Positions 16,190 to 26,558 are shown, counted from the first letter of the stretch. The stretch: 64,000 bases of DNA from Azotobacter vinelandii CA (GCF_000380335.1 NC_021149.1:4578501-4642500); one strand, 5' to 3'. The notes: a model not told the origin generated them from the letters alone. Made by a program: numbers and translations.

Positions 16190-16845
16190 TTCCGCGCTCC
16201 TTCTTTCTTCTGCGCATTTTTCGAAGCGAGCTTCCCATCCGCGCCGGGAGCGGCGGCCCCGGCCAGCACATGCCCGGCGATCTGCGTAACATCGATCTCT
16301 CCCGGCTGCACCTGCCGTACCGACAACCGGAACACGTTGGCCTGATCGAGGGCTCCGGCCGTCACTGCCTTCACGGCGGTCAGGTTGGGCGCTTCGAGCC
16401 ACTCCGAACCATCCAGGTTGCGCATCAGGTTCGAGACGCGGTTGTTGGATTCGGCCGCCCCCTCGATGACGATGCTCTGCCCGGTCATGCTCAGCGAGGT
16501 GAAATACACGCCGTCAGGCAGGGTACGGGCCAACTGATCGAACACCCGGCCGATGATCGGTCGATTGCCCTGCAGGTCCTGAATGATCTTCATCCGCTCC
16601 AGAAGCTGCTGGCGGCGGGTCTTGAGTTCGCCGATCTCCTCGATTCGCGCATCGAGCACGGCGTTCTCCCGTCGGACGAAATCGTTGCGCGCACGCTGCG
16701 TGTCGATGCTCGCGTTCAGGTATCGGTCGCCCAGGAAAACCAGGCCAGCGGCAGCCAGCAGCATCACCCCCAGCATGCCCAGGAAGCGTTGGCGGCGCTC
16801 CTCGCGAAGTCGCTCGCGCCAGGGCAGAAGATTGACCCGCGCCAT
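16186..16845 (-). CDS. pilN: Type IV pilus assembly protein PilN
   Basis: A 219-residue bitopic protein. The N-terminus MARVNLLPWRERLREERRQR contains the conserved INLLPW-type motif that inserts into the cleft of PilM. A transmembrane helix lies at about 23-40 (LGMLGVMLLAAAGLVFLG), then a coiled-coil and a periplasmic ferredoxin-like domain. The C-terminal tail is Ala/Lys-rich. The gene directly abuts the pilM stop codon. Confidence 0.95.
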   Translation of the reverse strand: MARVNLLPWRERLREERRQRFLGMLGVMLLAAAGLVFLGDRYLNASIDTQRARNDFVRRENAVLDARIEEIGELKTRRQQLLERMKIIQDLQGNRPIIGRVFDQLARTLPDGVYFTSLSMTGQSIVIEGAAESNNRVSNLMRNLDGSEWLEAPNLTAVKAVTAGALDQANVFRLSVRQVQPGEIDVTQIAGHVLAGAAAPGADGKLASKNAQKKEGARK

Positions 16846-17937
<1,092 letters not shown>

Positions 17938-17949
17938 TTATGGACAACT

Positions 17950-17958
17950 TGTATAACA
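17950..17958 (-). promoter_or_regulatory. Candidate extended -10 promoter for pilM operon
   Basis: On the minus strand TGT-TATACA fits an extended -10 (TGnTATAAT) about 40 bp before the pilM GTG. No good -35 is visible, as is common for extended -10 promoters. It shares the 180-bp gap with the divergent ponA promoter. Confidence 0.4.
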
Positions 17959-18015
17959 GCGCATCAGCAGTAGGATTGACAGAAGCGCAAATGGCTATCC
18001 AGCGGGAAAACCGCC

Positions 18016-18021
18016 TATAAT
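18016..18021 (+). promoter_or_regulatory. Consensus -10 box for ponA
   Basis: A perfect TATAAT lies 70 bp upstream of the ponA ATG at 18092. A perfect TTGACA at 17976-17981 is 34 bp upstream, too far to pair with it, and the correctly spaced hexamer is poor. The box contains an in-frame ATG (18020), which therefore cannot be the ponA start if this promoter is used. Confidence 0.5.
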
Positions 18022-18091
18022 GCGACCGGCTTTTCGCTTTTCGCCTCGCCCGAATTTCTGTCCTTTTTCATCTGGAAACCCCGCGGCCTCG

Positions 18092-20551
18092 ATGCGTTTG
18101 CTTAAATTCTTCGGCTGGACCCTCATCGCCATCTTCAGCAGCCTGCTGCTCGGCCTGAGCGGAGCCTTCCTTTACCTGGGGCCCGGCCTTCCGTCGGTCG
18201 AATCGTTGCGCACCATCCAGTTGCAGATCCCTCTGCGGATATACAGCAGCGATGCCAAGCTGATCGCGGAATTCGGCGAGATGCGCCGGACTCCCATCCG
18301 CTACGCGGACATTCCCCCGGACTTCATCCATGCCCTGCTGGCCGCGGAGGACGATAATTTCGCCAGCCATTATGGCGTCGACCTTGCGAGCCTGATGCGC
18401 GCTGCCACGCAATTATTGAGCAGCGGACATATTCAGACGGGGGGCAGCACCATCACCATGCAGGTGGCGAAGAATTTCTTCCTGACCAGCGAGCGGAGCT
18501 TCTCGCGCAAGGTCAACGAGATCCTTCTCGCCCTGCAGATCGAGCGCGAGCTCAGCAAGGAGGAAATCCTCGAGCTCTACGTCAACAAGATCTACCTCGG
18601 CAATCGCGCCTACGGCATCGAGGCGGCAGCCCAGGTCTACTACGGCAAGTCCATTCGCGAATTGAGCCTGGCGCAGATGGCGATGATCGCCGGCCTGCCG
18701 AAAGCCCCGTCGCGCTTCAACCCCCTGGCCAACCCGGCGCGCAGCAAGGAACGGCGCGACTGGATCCTCGGGCGCATGTACAGGCTCGGGCATATCGACG
18801 AGGCGCGTTACCAGCAGGCCCTGGCCGAACCGGCGGACGCCAGCTACCACGTGCAGACCCCGGAGCTGAACGCCCCCTACATCGCCGAACTGGCCCGCGC
18901 CGAACTGGTCGGCCGCTACGGCAGCGACGCCTATACCGAGGGTTTCCGGGTCATCACCACGACGCCCAGCGATTTGCAAGAGGCGGCCAACGGCGCCGTG
19001 CGCCAGGGGTTGTTCGACTACGATCGACGTCACGGCTACCGCGGCCCCGAAGCCCGCCTGCCCGGCGCGGACAGAAGCGCCTGGCTGGAAGAGCTGGACA
19101 AGCGGCGGAACATCAACGGCCTCGAGCCCGCCGTCGTCACCCAGGTCGGCGGCAACTCCATCCGGGTCCTGATGCGCAACGGCGACGAGGAAACGGTGAA
19201 CTGGGAGAGCATGGCCTGGGCCCGGCCCTTCATCAGTGCCGACAGCATGGGGCCCAGACCGCAGCGTCCGGGCCAGGTGGTCAAGCCCGGGGATCTGATC
19301 CGCGTCCTGCGCCAGGAGGATGGCAGCCTGGCCTTCGGCCAGGTTCCCGCGGCCCAGAGCGCCCTGGTTTCCCTGGACCCTCGGGACGGCGCGATCCGCG
19401 CCCTGGTGGGCGGCTTCTCCTTCGAGCAGAGCAACTACAATCGTGCCGCCCAGGCCAAGCGGCAACCCGGCTCGAGCTTCAAGCCCTTCATCTACAGCGC
19501 GGCCCTGGACCGAGGCTTTACCGCCGCCAGCCTGATCAACGACGCCCCGATCGTCTTCGTCGATCCATACCTGGATACGGTCTGGCGCCCCAAGAACGAT
19601 ACCAACACCTTCCTCGGCCCGATTCGCATGCGCGAGGCCCTGTACAAGTCGCGCAACCTGGTATCGATCCGCCTGCTGCAAAACATGGGCATCGACTATG
19701 CCCTGGACTACATCAGCCGCTTCGGCTTCGACAAGCGCGACCTGCCCCGCAACCTGTCCCTGGCACTCGGCACGGCCAACCTGACTCCGCTGGAAATCGC
19801 CGCCGGCTGGAGCACCTTCGCCAATGGCGGCTATCGCATCCAGCCCTATCTGATCGAGCGCATCGAGAACCGCGACGGCAAGCTTCTGTATCAGGCCAAC
19901 CCGCCCCGTGTCCCGGCGGAAGAGGCGGCGCCTGTCGAGCCCGTCGACGCACCCGAAGCGCCGACCACCGCCGAAGCCCCCCAGCCCGACGCCACTGCCT
20001 CCGAAGACACCCCGCCCCCGGCTTCTCCGCTCCCGGAGGCGCCCGAGCCGATCGTCGCGGAGCGTATCGTCGATGCCCGCACCACCTACATCATGACCAA
20101 CATGCTGCAGGACGTGATCAAGCGCGGTACCGCGCGCCGCGCCCTGGAGATGGGGCGGAGCGACCTGGCCGGCAAGACCGGCACCACCAACGAATCCAAG
20201 GACAGTTGGTTCTCCGGTTATAACGCCGACTACATCACCACCGTCTGGGCCGGTTTCGACCAGCCGGAAAGCCTGGGCAGCCACGAATATGGCGGCACCG
20301 TGGCCTTGCCGATCTGGATGAATTTCATGAACGTCGCCCTGAAGGACAAACCACCCCACCTGCAGAGCGAGCCCGAAGGATTGCTGACCCTGCGCATCAA
20401 CCCCGGCAGTGGTCGCATCGCCTCGCCCGGCACCTCCGGCGCCATCTTCGAGCTGTTCAAGAACGAAGCGCCGCCGCCCATGGCCAGCGAAGGGGAGTCC
20501 GGTCAGGGCACGCTGGCGAAAGACGCCGCCCCACCGATCGATCTGTTCTGA
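18092..20551 (+). CDS. ponA: Bifunctional penicillin-binding protein 1A (class A PBP)
   Basis: An 819-residue peptidoglycan synthase. A transmembrane anchor (9-30) precedes the GT51 glycosyltransferase domain with catalytic E86 in AAEDDNF, TGGSTITMQVAKN (116-128) and ELYVNKIYLG. The transpeptidase has SSFK with the serine nucleophile at about 461, SRN at 520-522 and KTGTTN at 695-700. An OB-like insert lies between the two domains. A Pro/Ala/Glu-rich stretch (606-655) interrupts the transpeptidase before the KTG motif. Start MRLLKFFG is chosen because the earlier ATG lies inside the -10 box. It is divergent from pilM, as in other pseudomonads. Confidence 0.96.
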   Translation: MRLLKFFGWTLIAIFSSLLLGLSGAFLYLGPGLPSVESLRTIQLQIPLRIYSSDAKLIAEFGEMRRTPIRYADIPPDFIHALLAAEDDNFASHYGVDLASLMRAATQLLSSGHIQTGGSTITMQVAKNFFLTSERSFSRKVNEILLALQIERELSKEEILELYVNKIYLGNRAYGIEAAAQVYYGKSIRELSLAQMAMIAGLPKAPSRFNPLANPARSKERRDWILGRMYRLGHIDEARYQQALAEPADASYHVQTPELNAPYIAELARAELVGRYGSDAYTEGFRVITTTPSDLQEAANGAVRQGLFDYDRRHGYRGPEARLPGADRSAWLEELDKRRNINGLEPAVVTQVGGNSIRVLMRNGDEETVNWESMAWARPFISADSMGPRPQRPGQVVKPGDLIRVLRQEDGSLAFGQVPAAQSALVSLDPRDGAIRALVGGFSFEQSNYNRAAQAKRQPGSSFKPFIYSAALDRGFTAASLINDAPIVFVDPYLDTVWRPKNDTNTFLGPIRMREALYKSRNLVSIRLLQNMGIDYALDYISRFGFDKRDLPRNLSLALGTANLTPLEIAAGWSTFANGGYRIQPYLIERIENRDGKLLYQANPPRVPAEEAAPVEPVDAPEAPTTAEAPQPDATASEDTPPPASPLPEAPEPIVAERIVDARTTYIMTNMLQDVIKRGTARRALEMGRSDLAGKTGTTNESKDSWFSGYNADYITTVWAGFDQPESLGSHEYGGTVALPIWMNFMNVALKDKPPHLQSEPEGLLTLRINPGSGRIASPGTSGAIFELFKNEAPPPMASEGESGQGTLAKDAAPPIDLF

Positions 20552-20580
20552 TCGCAAAAGAAAACCCCGACACCAGGCCG

Positions 20581-20598
20581 TAATGCTGTTCACTTAAG
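20581..20598 (+). repeat. IS4 left terminal inverted repeat
   Basis: TAATGCTGTTCACTTAAG; its exact reverse complement ends the element at 21985-22002. Neighbouring bases on both sides (CG outside, C inside) also match. Confidence 0.92.
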
Positions 20599-20625
20599 CA
20601 TTTGAGTCCAGGCCGGGCTTTCTAG

Positions 20626-20661
20626 AAAATCCGATACCGGCCCTCTGGTATCGGATTTTTT
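20626..20661 (+). terminator. Terminator-like hairpin at the left end of the IS
   Basis: AAAATCCGATACC and GGTATCGGATTTT form a perfect 13-bp stem with an 8-nt loop, followed by further T residues. It sits between the left end and the transposase gene. It would block read-through from ponA into the transposase, a common way for IS elements to limit transposition, and it may now act as the ponA terminator. Confidence 0.85.
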
Positions 20662-20679
20662 ATACCCATTCAGCAGCAG

Positions 20680-21993
20680 TTGCTCGACCTCGGCGATCTC
20701 TTCAATTTCTCCGACCTCAGCACCTTCACCCGGAACATTCCTGTTGAATGGGTCGCCAGTGCGCTCAATCTCTCTGCACAAGCCACCATACGGCGTCGCC
20801 GCCTGCCGAGCGATCAGGTACTTTGGTTGGTGCTGGGCATGGCCTTGTTCCGCGATGAGCCTGTGCATGAGGTGGCCAGACGCCTGAATATCTGTGCTCA
20901 AGGCCTGGCCTCCGATCAACTGCTGGCGCGCAGCGGCGTGACTGAAGCGCGTAAGCGACTAGGAGCCGATCCAGTCGAATCCTTGTTCCGCCAGACAGGT
21001 AAACAATGGGGTGGCGAGCGATACGAAGGCGATGATTGGAACGGTTTGCAAGTGTTTGCGGTGGATGGCGCATTGCTGCGAACCCCTGATTCACCTGAGC
21101 TGCGAGAGCATTTTGGCTCTGGTAACACGGGGACCGAGCGCCAGACGCCTTTTCCAATGCGGCGTCTCGTTGCCCTGATGAATGTGCGTTCTCACGTGAT
21201 CCCCGATGCCCAGCTCAGCCCCTATCGCGGCAGCGAGATGCGCTTGGCCGAAACCTTCCTCGGCCAGATCCCGGACAATTCGATCACGTTGTTCGACAAA
21301 GGCTTTTGGGGCGCTGATCTGCTGTCAAGCGTCGCCGAGGGTGGGAGCAGTCGTCACGGGTTGACGCCGGCTCGCAAGAATCTGGTCATAGAGGAAATCG
21401 AGCGTTGTGGCGAGCACGATCGCCGTGTTCGGATGAAGGTCTCGCCCCAGGCACGCAAACGAAACCCGAATCTGCCCACGCATTGGGATGTGCGTGAGGT
21501 CAGTTATGAAAGCCAAGGGCACGCCAGATCGCTGCTCACTTCACTACCCGTAGAAAGCTACAGCGCAGGCGCTGTCGCCGCGTTGTACCTGGAACGCTGG
21601 GAGATCGAGTTGGGCTTCCGGGACATCAAAAGCTCGATGCAACAGAACGCGGTGACGCTGCGTAGCAAGAAGGTCGAGCTGATTTATCAGGAAGTCTGGG
21701 GGCTCTTGCTGGCTTACAACATCATTCGCCGCGAGGCCAGCCAAGCCGCTGTGGCCTTTGGGCGGGCGCCCTCGGACATACGCTTCAAACCCGCCTGTCA
21801 GTACATCGCCGTGCAATTGATCGTCATGGCGGCGGCCAATCCGGTATCGGCAACGGGCAGGAGGTTGGCTGAGCTGCGAGGAGGTATCGGGGGACTGTTT
21901 CTGGATCACCGTCCAAGGCCAGGAAGGCCAAGGACGGTGAAGATTTCCAAAACCCGATATCCAGTGGATCGTAAGGCCGCTCCGCTTAAGTGA
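20680..21993 (+). CDS. IS4-family DDE transposase
   Basis: A 437-residue transposase. The N-terminal region (about 20-100) matches the IS4 N-terminal domain (RRRRLPSDQVLWLVLGMAL). The DDE catalytic triad is D129 in AVDGALLRTPDS, D206 in TLFDKGFWGADLL, and E310 within a perfect YREK signature (Y303, R306, E310, K317). There is no ATG at the N-terminus; the TTG at 20680 is the best start in the remaining space after the hairpin, though an ATT at 20668 could serve. No frameshift or stop is seen, so the element may still be active. Confidence 0.93.
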   Translation: MLDLGDLFNFSDLSTFTRNIPVEWVASALNLSAQATIRRRRLPSDQVLWLVLGMALFRDEPVHEVARRLNICAQGLASDQLLARSGVTEARKRLGADPVESLFRQTGKQWGGERYEGDDWNGLQVFAVDGALLRTPDSPELREHFGSGNTGTERQTPFPMRRLVALMNVRSHVIPDAQLSPYRGSEMRLAETFLGQIPDNSITLFDKGFWGADLLSSVAEGGSSRHGLTPARKNLVIEEIERCGEHDRRVRMKVSPQARKRNPNLPTHWDVREVSYESQGHARSLLTSLPVESYSAGAVAALYLERWEIELGFRDIKSSMQQNAVTLRSKKVELIYQEVWGLLLAYNIIRREASQAAVAFGRAPSDIRFKPACQYIAVQLIVMAAANPVSATGRRLAELRGGIGGLFLDHRPRPGRPRTVKISKTRYPVDRKAAPLK

Positions 21994-22002
21994 ACAGCAT
22001 TA
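21985..22002 (-). repeat. IS4 right terminal inverted repeat
   Basis: CTTAAGTGAACAGCATTA, the exact reverse complement of the left end. It overlaps the last bases of the transposase gene, which ends at 21993. Confidence 0.92.
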
Positions 22003-22040
22003 CGCTCGAAGCGGGGTTTTCTTTTGCGCAGGCGCTGCGA

Positions 22041-23309
22041 TCAGCTGTTGAACACCTCTTCCACCGACTGCAGCGGGTAGTGTCGCGGATACGGCAGGGA
22101 GGCCACGCCACTCTCGATGGCGGCACGGGCCACGGCGTCGGATACCACGGTGATCAGCCGCGGGTCCATGGGCTTCGGAATGATGTACTCGCGACCGAAC
22201 TCCAGGCCCGACACCCCGTAGGCCTCGCAGACCGCCTTCGGCACCGGCAGCTTGGCCAGTTCGCGCAGGGCATGAGCCGCGGCGATCTTCATCTCTTCGT
22301 TGATGCGGGTCGCACGTACATCCAGGGCGCCACGGAAGATGAAGGGGAAGCCCAGCACGTTGTTGACCTGGTTCGGATAGTCGGAACGACCGGTGGCCAT
22401 GATCACGTCGCCGCGGGTGGCATGGGCCAGTTCCGGGCTGATCTCCGGGTCCGGGTTGGAGCAGGCGAAGACGATCGGGTTCGGCGCCATGCGCAGCAGG
22501 TTCTCCGCACTCAGCAGGTTGGCTCCGGACAGGCCGACGAATACGTCGGCACCGTCGAGGGCATCGGCCAGGGTGCGCTTGTCGGTCTCGTGGGCGAACA
22601 CCGCCTTGTACTGGTTCAGGTCGTCGCGTCCGGCATGGATGACTCCCTGGCGGTCGATCATGTGGATGTTCTCGACCCTGGCGCCCAGGCTGACCAGCAG
22701 GCGCATGCAGGAGATGGCCGCGGCGCCGGCGCCAAGGCAGGCGATCCTGGCGGTCGGCAAGCTCTTGCCGGCGATCTCCAGGGCATTGAGCATACCGGCG
22801 GCGGTGACGATGGCGGTACCGTGCTGATCGTCATGAAACACCGGGATATTGCATTGCTCGATCAGGGCGCGCTCGATCTCGAAGCACTCCGGCGCCTTGA
22901 TGTCCTCCAGATTGATGCCGCCGAAGGTCACGGAAATGCGCTTGACGGTGTCGATGAAGGCTTGCGGGCTCTCGGCATCCACCTCGATGTCGAACACGTC
23001 GACGCCGGCGAAGCGCTTGAACAGCACCCCCTTGCCCTCCATGACCGGCTTGGAGGCCAGCGGGCCGAGGTTGCCGAGGCCGAGGATCGCGGTACCGTCG
23101 GAAATGACGGCGACCAGGTTCGACTTGCCGGTATAGCGGTAGGCCAGTTCGGGATCGCGGGCGATTTCCCGTACCGGCTCGGCGACGCCGGGGCTGTAGG
23201 CCAGCGACAGGTCGCGGGCGGTTTGCGTGGGTTTGGTCAGTTCCACGCTCAGCTTCCCGGGACGCGGCTGAGCGTGATATTCGAGGGCGGCGGTCTTGAG
23301 ATCAGACAT
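22041..23309 (-). CDS. maeB: NAD(P)-dependent malic enzyme (short form)
   Basis: A 422-residue enzyme that oxidatively decarboxylates malate to pyruvate. The malic N-domain has SLAYSPGVAEPVREIARDP and the lysine motif in KSNLVAVISDGTAILGLG; the metal site is in FEIERALIEQCNIPVFHDDQ. The Rossmann motif is CLGAGAAAISCM. It lacks the phosphotransacetylase-like C-terminal domain of the long E. coli MaeB. Convergent with ponA, as in other pseudomonads, but now separated by the IS. Cofactor preference cannot be read here. Confidence 0.95.
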   Translation of the reverse strand: MSDLKTAALEYHAQPRPGKLSVELTKPTQTARDLSLAYSPGVAEPVREIARDPELAYRYTGKSNLVAVISDGTAILGLGNLGPLASKPVMEGKGVLFKRFAGVDVFDIEVDAESPQAFIDTVKRISVTFGGINLEDIKAPECFEIERALIEQCNIPVFHDDQHGTAIVTAAGMLNALEIAGKSLPTARIACLGAGAAAISCMRLLVSLGARVENIHMIDRQGVIHAGRDDLNQYKAVFAHETDKRTLADALDGADVFVGLSGANLLSAENLLRMAPNPIVFACSNPDPEISPELAHATRGDVIMATGRSDYPNQVNNVLGFPFIFRGALDVRATRINEEMKIAAAHALRELAKLPVPKAVCEAYGVSGLEFGREYIIPKPMDPRLITVVSDAVARAAIESGVASLPYPRHYPLQSVEEVFNS

Positions 23310-23800
23310 AGTTATTAGTTTCCGTTTTTATAGTGTTGCGACTTGCCAAATGAGCATACGGCAAGACAACGAGCACCAACAATAGCACTCAACGCCGCAT
23401 GTCAAGGCCCCTGTCATCCGACTTTTGGCCAATTCCGGACACGCATCTAAGGAGAGCATGGGCACTTGCCCGGATCGACTATCGGAACTCTGAGCATAGC
23501 GATACCCCCGACACGGCAACCAGCGCCGGCGGACCGCACGCGAAAAGATGTCCCTGGCCGAGACAGGCAAAGCGAACGGTATGCGCGCTCGCCCCGGCTT
23601 TACAGCCCCCCGTCGGTATGGGCACGAAGGAAGGACCGAGATCCGGAAGCCCATCGGGCACGAGCGGCTGGCTCAGTGCCTGTCCCGGTCTCCGATGGTC
23701 CGACAACGGGCCGGGCGCACGAGAGCCCCCAGAACATCGGCAAGGCGTGGGAAGTCGCCGCCGATCACCCGCTCGCGCGGGCAATTCCAGGCGACGGAAA
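23310..23800. other. Gene-poor gap between maeB and the rpmE terminator
   Basis: About 490 bp with no coding frame that I recognise. The first 100 bp are relatively AT-rich and hold the maeB promoter. The rest is GC-rich with only short overlapping open frames of unnatural composition. It could be the remains of genes that sit here in relatives, but I cannot identify any residue of them. Confidence 0.5.
23379..23405 (-). promoter_or_regulatory. Candidate maeB promoter
   Basis: On the minus strand a perfect TTGACA (23400-23405) is followed after 15 bp by TGC-TATTGT, an extended -10. The start codon is about 70 bp downstream. The spacing is short, so this is only moderately supported. Confidence 0.45.
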
Positions 23801-23833
23801 CGAAGAAGGCGCCCACGAGGGGCGCCTTCTTCG
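23801..23833 (-). terminator. rpmE terminator
   Basis: A perfect 14-bp stem (GAAGAAGGCGCCC and its complement) with a 5-nt loop lies about 40 bp after rpmE. On the minus strand TTT follows it. Confidence 0.85.
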
Positions 23834-23875
23834 GCAGTACGGAACAGTCCATCGGACCGCCCCGGCCATCGGTGC

Positions 23876-24088
23876 TCACTTGGAGCCGAACACACCGAAA
23901 CGCTGCTTGAAGCGGTCGATACGGCCGCCGGTGTCGAGCACCTTCTGCTTGCCGGTATAGAACGGGTGGCACTCGGAGCACACATCGATGCTGATGTTCT
24001 TGCCCAGGGTGGAACGGGTCTTGATCACGTTCCCGCAGCTGCAGGTCGCCTCGATCTCGACGTAATTCGGATGGATATCGGCTTTCAT
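23876..24088 (-). CDS. rpmE: 50S ribosomal protein L31 (zinc form)
   Basis: A 70-residue ribosomal protein. Cysteines C16, C18, C37 and C40 (CSCGN and CSECHPF) show that this is the zinc-containing C+ paralogue used in zinc-replete cells. MKADIHPNY and [18 protein letters not shown] are the family signatures. It is monocistronic, between its own promoter and terminator, and divergent from priA. Confidence 0.98.
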
Positions 24089-24158
24089 GGAAAAGTCCTC
24101 GACTCTGGCGTACCGCCACCCGACCCAATGCCGGGCACCGTACGGAAACAGGCGGCGG

Positions 24159-24186
24159 ATGATACCAGAGCACTACGACGATGCAA
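24159..24186 (-). promoter_or_regulatory. Candidate rpmE promoter
   Basis: On the minus strand TTGCAT-N16-TATCAT is a fair sigma-70 promoter about 70 bp before the rpmE ATG. Confidence 0.55.
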
Positions 24187-24262
24187 GCACGCGGGACCGG
24201 GAGGTCGCGGCCCCGCCCCCACCACCTGTTAAGATCATCGCTCTCCGCCAAGGACTGCCCGC

Positions 24263-26482
24263 GTGCCCGCCCCGATCCTCCGCCTCGCCCTGCCCTCGCC
24301 GCTGCGTCGCCTGTTCGACTACCGCGCCCCGCCCGGCGTGCCGACCGCTCGCCTGCGGCCGGGGGTACGCCTGCGCGTGCCGTTCGGCCGGCGCGAAGTG
24401 GTCGGCGTACTGGTCGAACTGAGCGAGCACAGCGAAGTGCCGCCCGACAAGCTGAAGGCCGCCCTCGAACTGCTCGATCCCTGTTCGCCACTGCCGCCGA
24501 GCCTGCTCAGGCTGTGCCGGTGGACGGCCCACTACTACCAGCACAGCCTCGGCGACACCTTCGGCTGGGCTTTGCCGGCGCTGCTGCGCCAGGGCGAACC
24601 GGCCGAGCGGCGCCAGGAACGCTGGTGGCACCTGGCCGCAGACGCACGTCCGGACGATCCGCGCCTGGCCCGCGCACCGCGCCAGCGCGAGGCACTGCAG
24701 ACCCTCGCCCAACATCCCCATGGCGTGCCCCAGGCCCTGCTCGGCAAGCTGCGACTAAACAAGGCCAGTCTCGACCTGCTGCTGGCCAAGGGGCTGCTGC
24801 GCACCGAAATACGCCACCACGCCCCGCGCGAACGGCACGGTAGCTGGCTGCTCCAGGCCGAACTGCCGCTGAACGACGAACAGCGCGAGGCCGTCGAGGC
24901 AGTGCGCGCCGGCTTCGGCGGCTTCAACGCCTTTCTGCTCGCCGGCGTCACCGGCAGCGGCAAGACCGAGGTCTACCTGCAACTGATCCACCAGGTACTA
25001 GAGGCCGGCCGGCAGGCGCTGGTGCTGATCCCGGAAATCAACCTCGGCCCACAGACACTGGAACGATTCACCCGCCGCTTCAATGCCCGGGTTGCCCTGC
25101 TCCACTCCGGCATCGGCGACCGCGAACGCCTGGACGCCTGGCTGGCGGCCCGCGACGGCGAGGCAGACATCGTCATCGGCACCCGCTCGGCACTCTTCAC
25201 CCCGCTCAAGCATCCCGGCCTGATCATCGTCGACGAGGAGCACGATGCCTCCTACAAACAGCAGGAAGGCCTGCGTTACCACGCTCGCGACCTGGCCGTG
25301 GTACGCGCCCGGCAGGAGGAGATCCCGGTCCTGCTCGGCTCCGCCACACCCTCCCTGGAAAGCCTGCACAACGCCCATGCCGGACGCTACGCCCTGCTCC
25401 GGCTCCGCCAGCGCGCCGGCCAGGCCCGTCCGCCGCGCTTCCTGCGCCTGGACGTGAAAAGCCGACCGCTCGACGCCGGGATCTCTCCGCCCTTGCAACA
25501 GGCCATCGCCCGCACGCTCGCCGCCGGCCAGCAGGTACTGGTGTTCCTCAACCGCCGTGGTTTCGCGCCGACCCTGCTGTGCCACGACTGCGGCTGGATC
25601 GCCCTGTGCCCGCGTTGCGATGCGCGCATGACCCTGCACCAGCGCCAGCGCGAACTGCGCTGCCACCATTGCGGCCACGCCGAACGCCAGCCGACCGCCT
25701 GCCCGCAATGCGCCCAGGTCGACCTGCGGCCGGTCGGCGCCGGCACCGAACGCGCGGAAGAACGTCTGGCCATCCTCTTCCCGGATTATCCGGTGCTGCG
25801 CATCGACCGCGACAGCACCGCACGCAAGGAGGCGCTGCCCAGGCTGCTCGCCACCATCCACCGCGGCGAGCCCTGCCTGCTGGTCGGCACCCAGATGATC
25901 GCCAAGGGCCATCATTTTCCGCGCGTCACCCTGGTGGCGATCCTCGATGCCGACGGCGGCCTGTTCTCCGCCGACTTTCGCGCCAGCGAACGCATGGCCC
26001 AACTGATCGTGCAGGTCGCAGGGCGCGCCGGGCGCGCCGAAGAGCCGGGCACGGTGATCATCCAGACCCACCTGGCCGACCACCCGCTGCTGGTCCAGCT
26101 CGCCGAACAGGGCTACCTCGCCTTCGCCGAGCAGGCCCTCGCGGAGCGCCGCGCCGCCGGCCTGCCGCCCTTCGCCCACCTGGCCCTGCTGCGTGCCGAA
26201 GCGCACCGGCCGGGTCAGGCCGAGGGCTTTCTCGAACAGGCCGCCGACGAGGCCCGGCAACTGCTCGCCGCCCTGCAACTCTCTAGCCTCGAACTGCTCG
26301 GTCCGGTGCCGGCGCCGATGGAGCGACGCGCCGGCCGCCATCGCGCCCAGTTACTGCTGCAGGCCTCCGGCCGCGCACCACTTCACCGCCTGCTCGGGCC
26401 CTGGCTGGCGGCCCTCGAACGACTGCCGGGCGCCCGCACGGTGCGCTGGTCGCTGGACGTCGACCCGATCGACCTGTACTGA
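24263..26482 (+). CDS. priA: Primosomal protein N' (replication restart helicase)
   Basis: A 739-residue 3'-to-5' helicase that reloads the replisome at collapsed forks. An N-terminal 3'-DNA-binding domain ([20 protein letters not shown]) precedes Walker A GVTGSGKT (228-235) and the DEEH box (324-327). Eight zinc-binding cysteines lie in the CHDCGW, CPRCD, CHHCG and CPQC knuckles. [16 protein letters not shown] is helicase motif VI. The GTG start has AAGGA about 10 nt upstream. Divergent from rpmE. Confidence 0.97.
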   Translation: MPAPILRLALPSPLRRLFDYRAPPGVPTARLRPGVRLRVPFGRREVVGVLVELSEHSEVPPDKLKAALELLDPCSPLPPSLLRLCRWTAHYYQHSLGDTFGWALPALLRQGEPAERRQERWWHLAADARPDDPRLARAPRQREALQTLAQHPHGVPQALLGKLRLNKASLDLLLAKGLLRTEIRHHAPRERHGSWLLQAELPLNDEQREAVEAVRAGFGGFNAFLLAGVTGSGKTEVYLQLIHQVLEAGRQALVLIPEINLGPQTLERFTRRFNARVALLHSGIGDRERLDAWLAARDGEADIVIGTRSALFTPLKHPGLIIVDEEHDASYKQQEGLRYHARDLAVVRARQEEIPVLLGSATPSLESLHNAHAGRYALLRLRQRAGQARPPRFLRLDVKSRPLDAGISPPLQQAIARTLAAGQQVLVFLNRRGFAPTLLCHDCGWIALCPRCDARMTLHQRQRELRCHHCGHAERQPTACPQCAQVDLRPVGAGTERAEERLAILFPDYPVLRIDRDSTARKEALPRLLATIHRGEPCLLVGTQMIAKGHHFPRVTLVAILDADGGLFSADFRASERMAQLIVQVAGRAGRAEEPGTVIIQTHLADHPLLVQLAEQGYLAFAEQALAERRAAGLPPFAHLALLRAEAHRPGQAEGFLEQAADEARQLLAALQLSSLELLGPVPAPMERRAGRHRAQLLLQASGRAPLHRLLGPWLAALERLPGARTVRWSLDVDPIDLY

Positions 26483-26529
26483 GCGCCAGCACCTGTCGAT
26501 GGCGGAGGCCGCCCCCCAACTCGTGGCGG

Positions 26530-26558
26530 TTGGCAAGCCCACCCCCGCTGCGGATAAT
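26530..26558 (+). promoter_or_regulatory. Candidate argS promoter
   Basis: TTGGCA-N17-GATAAT is a good sigma-70 match ending 55 bp before the argS ATG. Confidence 0.6.

Larger units (their letters stand above)
20581..22002 (+). mobile_element. IS4-family insertion sequence, 1422 bp, apparently intact
   Basis: The element is bounded by perfect 18-bp terminal inverted repeats and carries one transposase gene of full length. The terminal sequence TAATGCTGTTCACTTAAG is close to the ends I recall for E. coli IS4. The inverted match actually extends about 2 bp outward and 1 bp inward on each side. I find no direct target duplication of the 10-13 bp expected for this subgroup. The transposase reads in the same direction as ponA. 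Confidence 0.92.
20553..22028. terminator. ponA/maeB bidirectional terminator split by an IS
   Basis: The arms at 20553-20569 and 22012-22028 (GCAAAAGAAAACCCCG core and its complement) are perfectly complementary over 17 bp. They flank the IS4 element and lie immediately after the convergent ponA and maeB stops. Without the IS they would form one A/T-flanked terminator hairpin with a loop of about 20 nt. Now they are separated by 1.44 kb. Confidence 0.75.

Noticed and set aside
17976-18021. TTGACA and TATAAT as one ponA promoter
   Set aside because: Both hexamers are perfect but 34 bp apart, twice the workable spacing. Only the -10 is kept as a candidate.
20570-22011. Target-site duplication of the IS4 element
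   Set aside because: The flanking bases (ending CACCAGGCCG on the left and beginning CGCTCGAAGC on the right) are not direct repeats.
23479-23985. Minus-strand 168-codon frame downstream of rpmE as a nuclease remnant
   Set aside because: No motif of a thermonuclease-like protein can be seen, and the frame runs through the rpmE terminator and gene.
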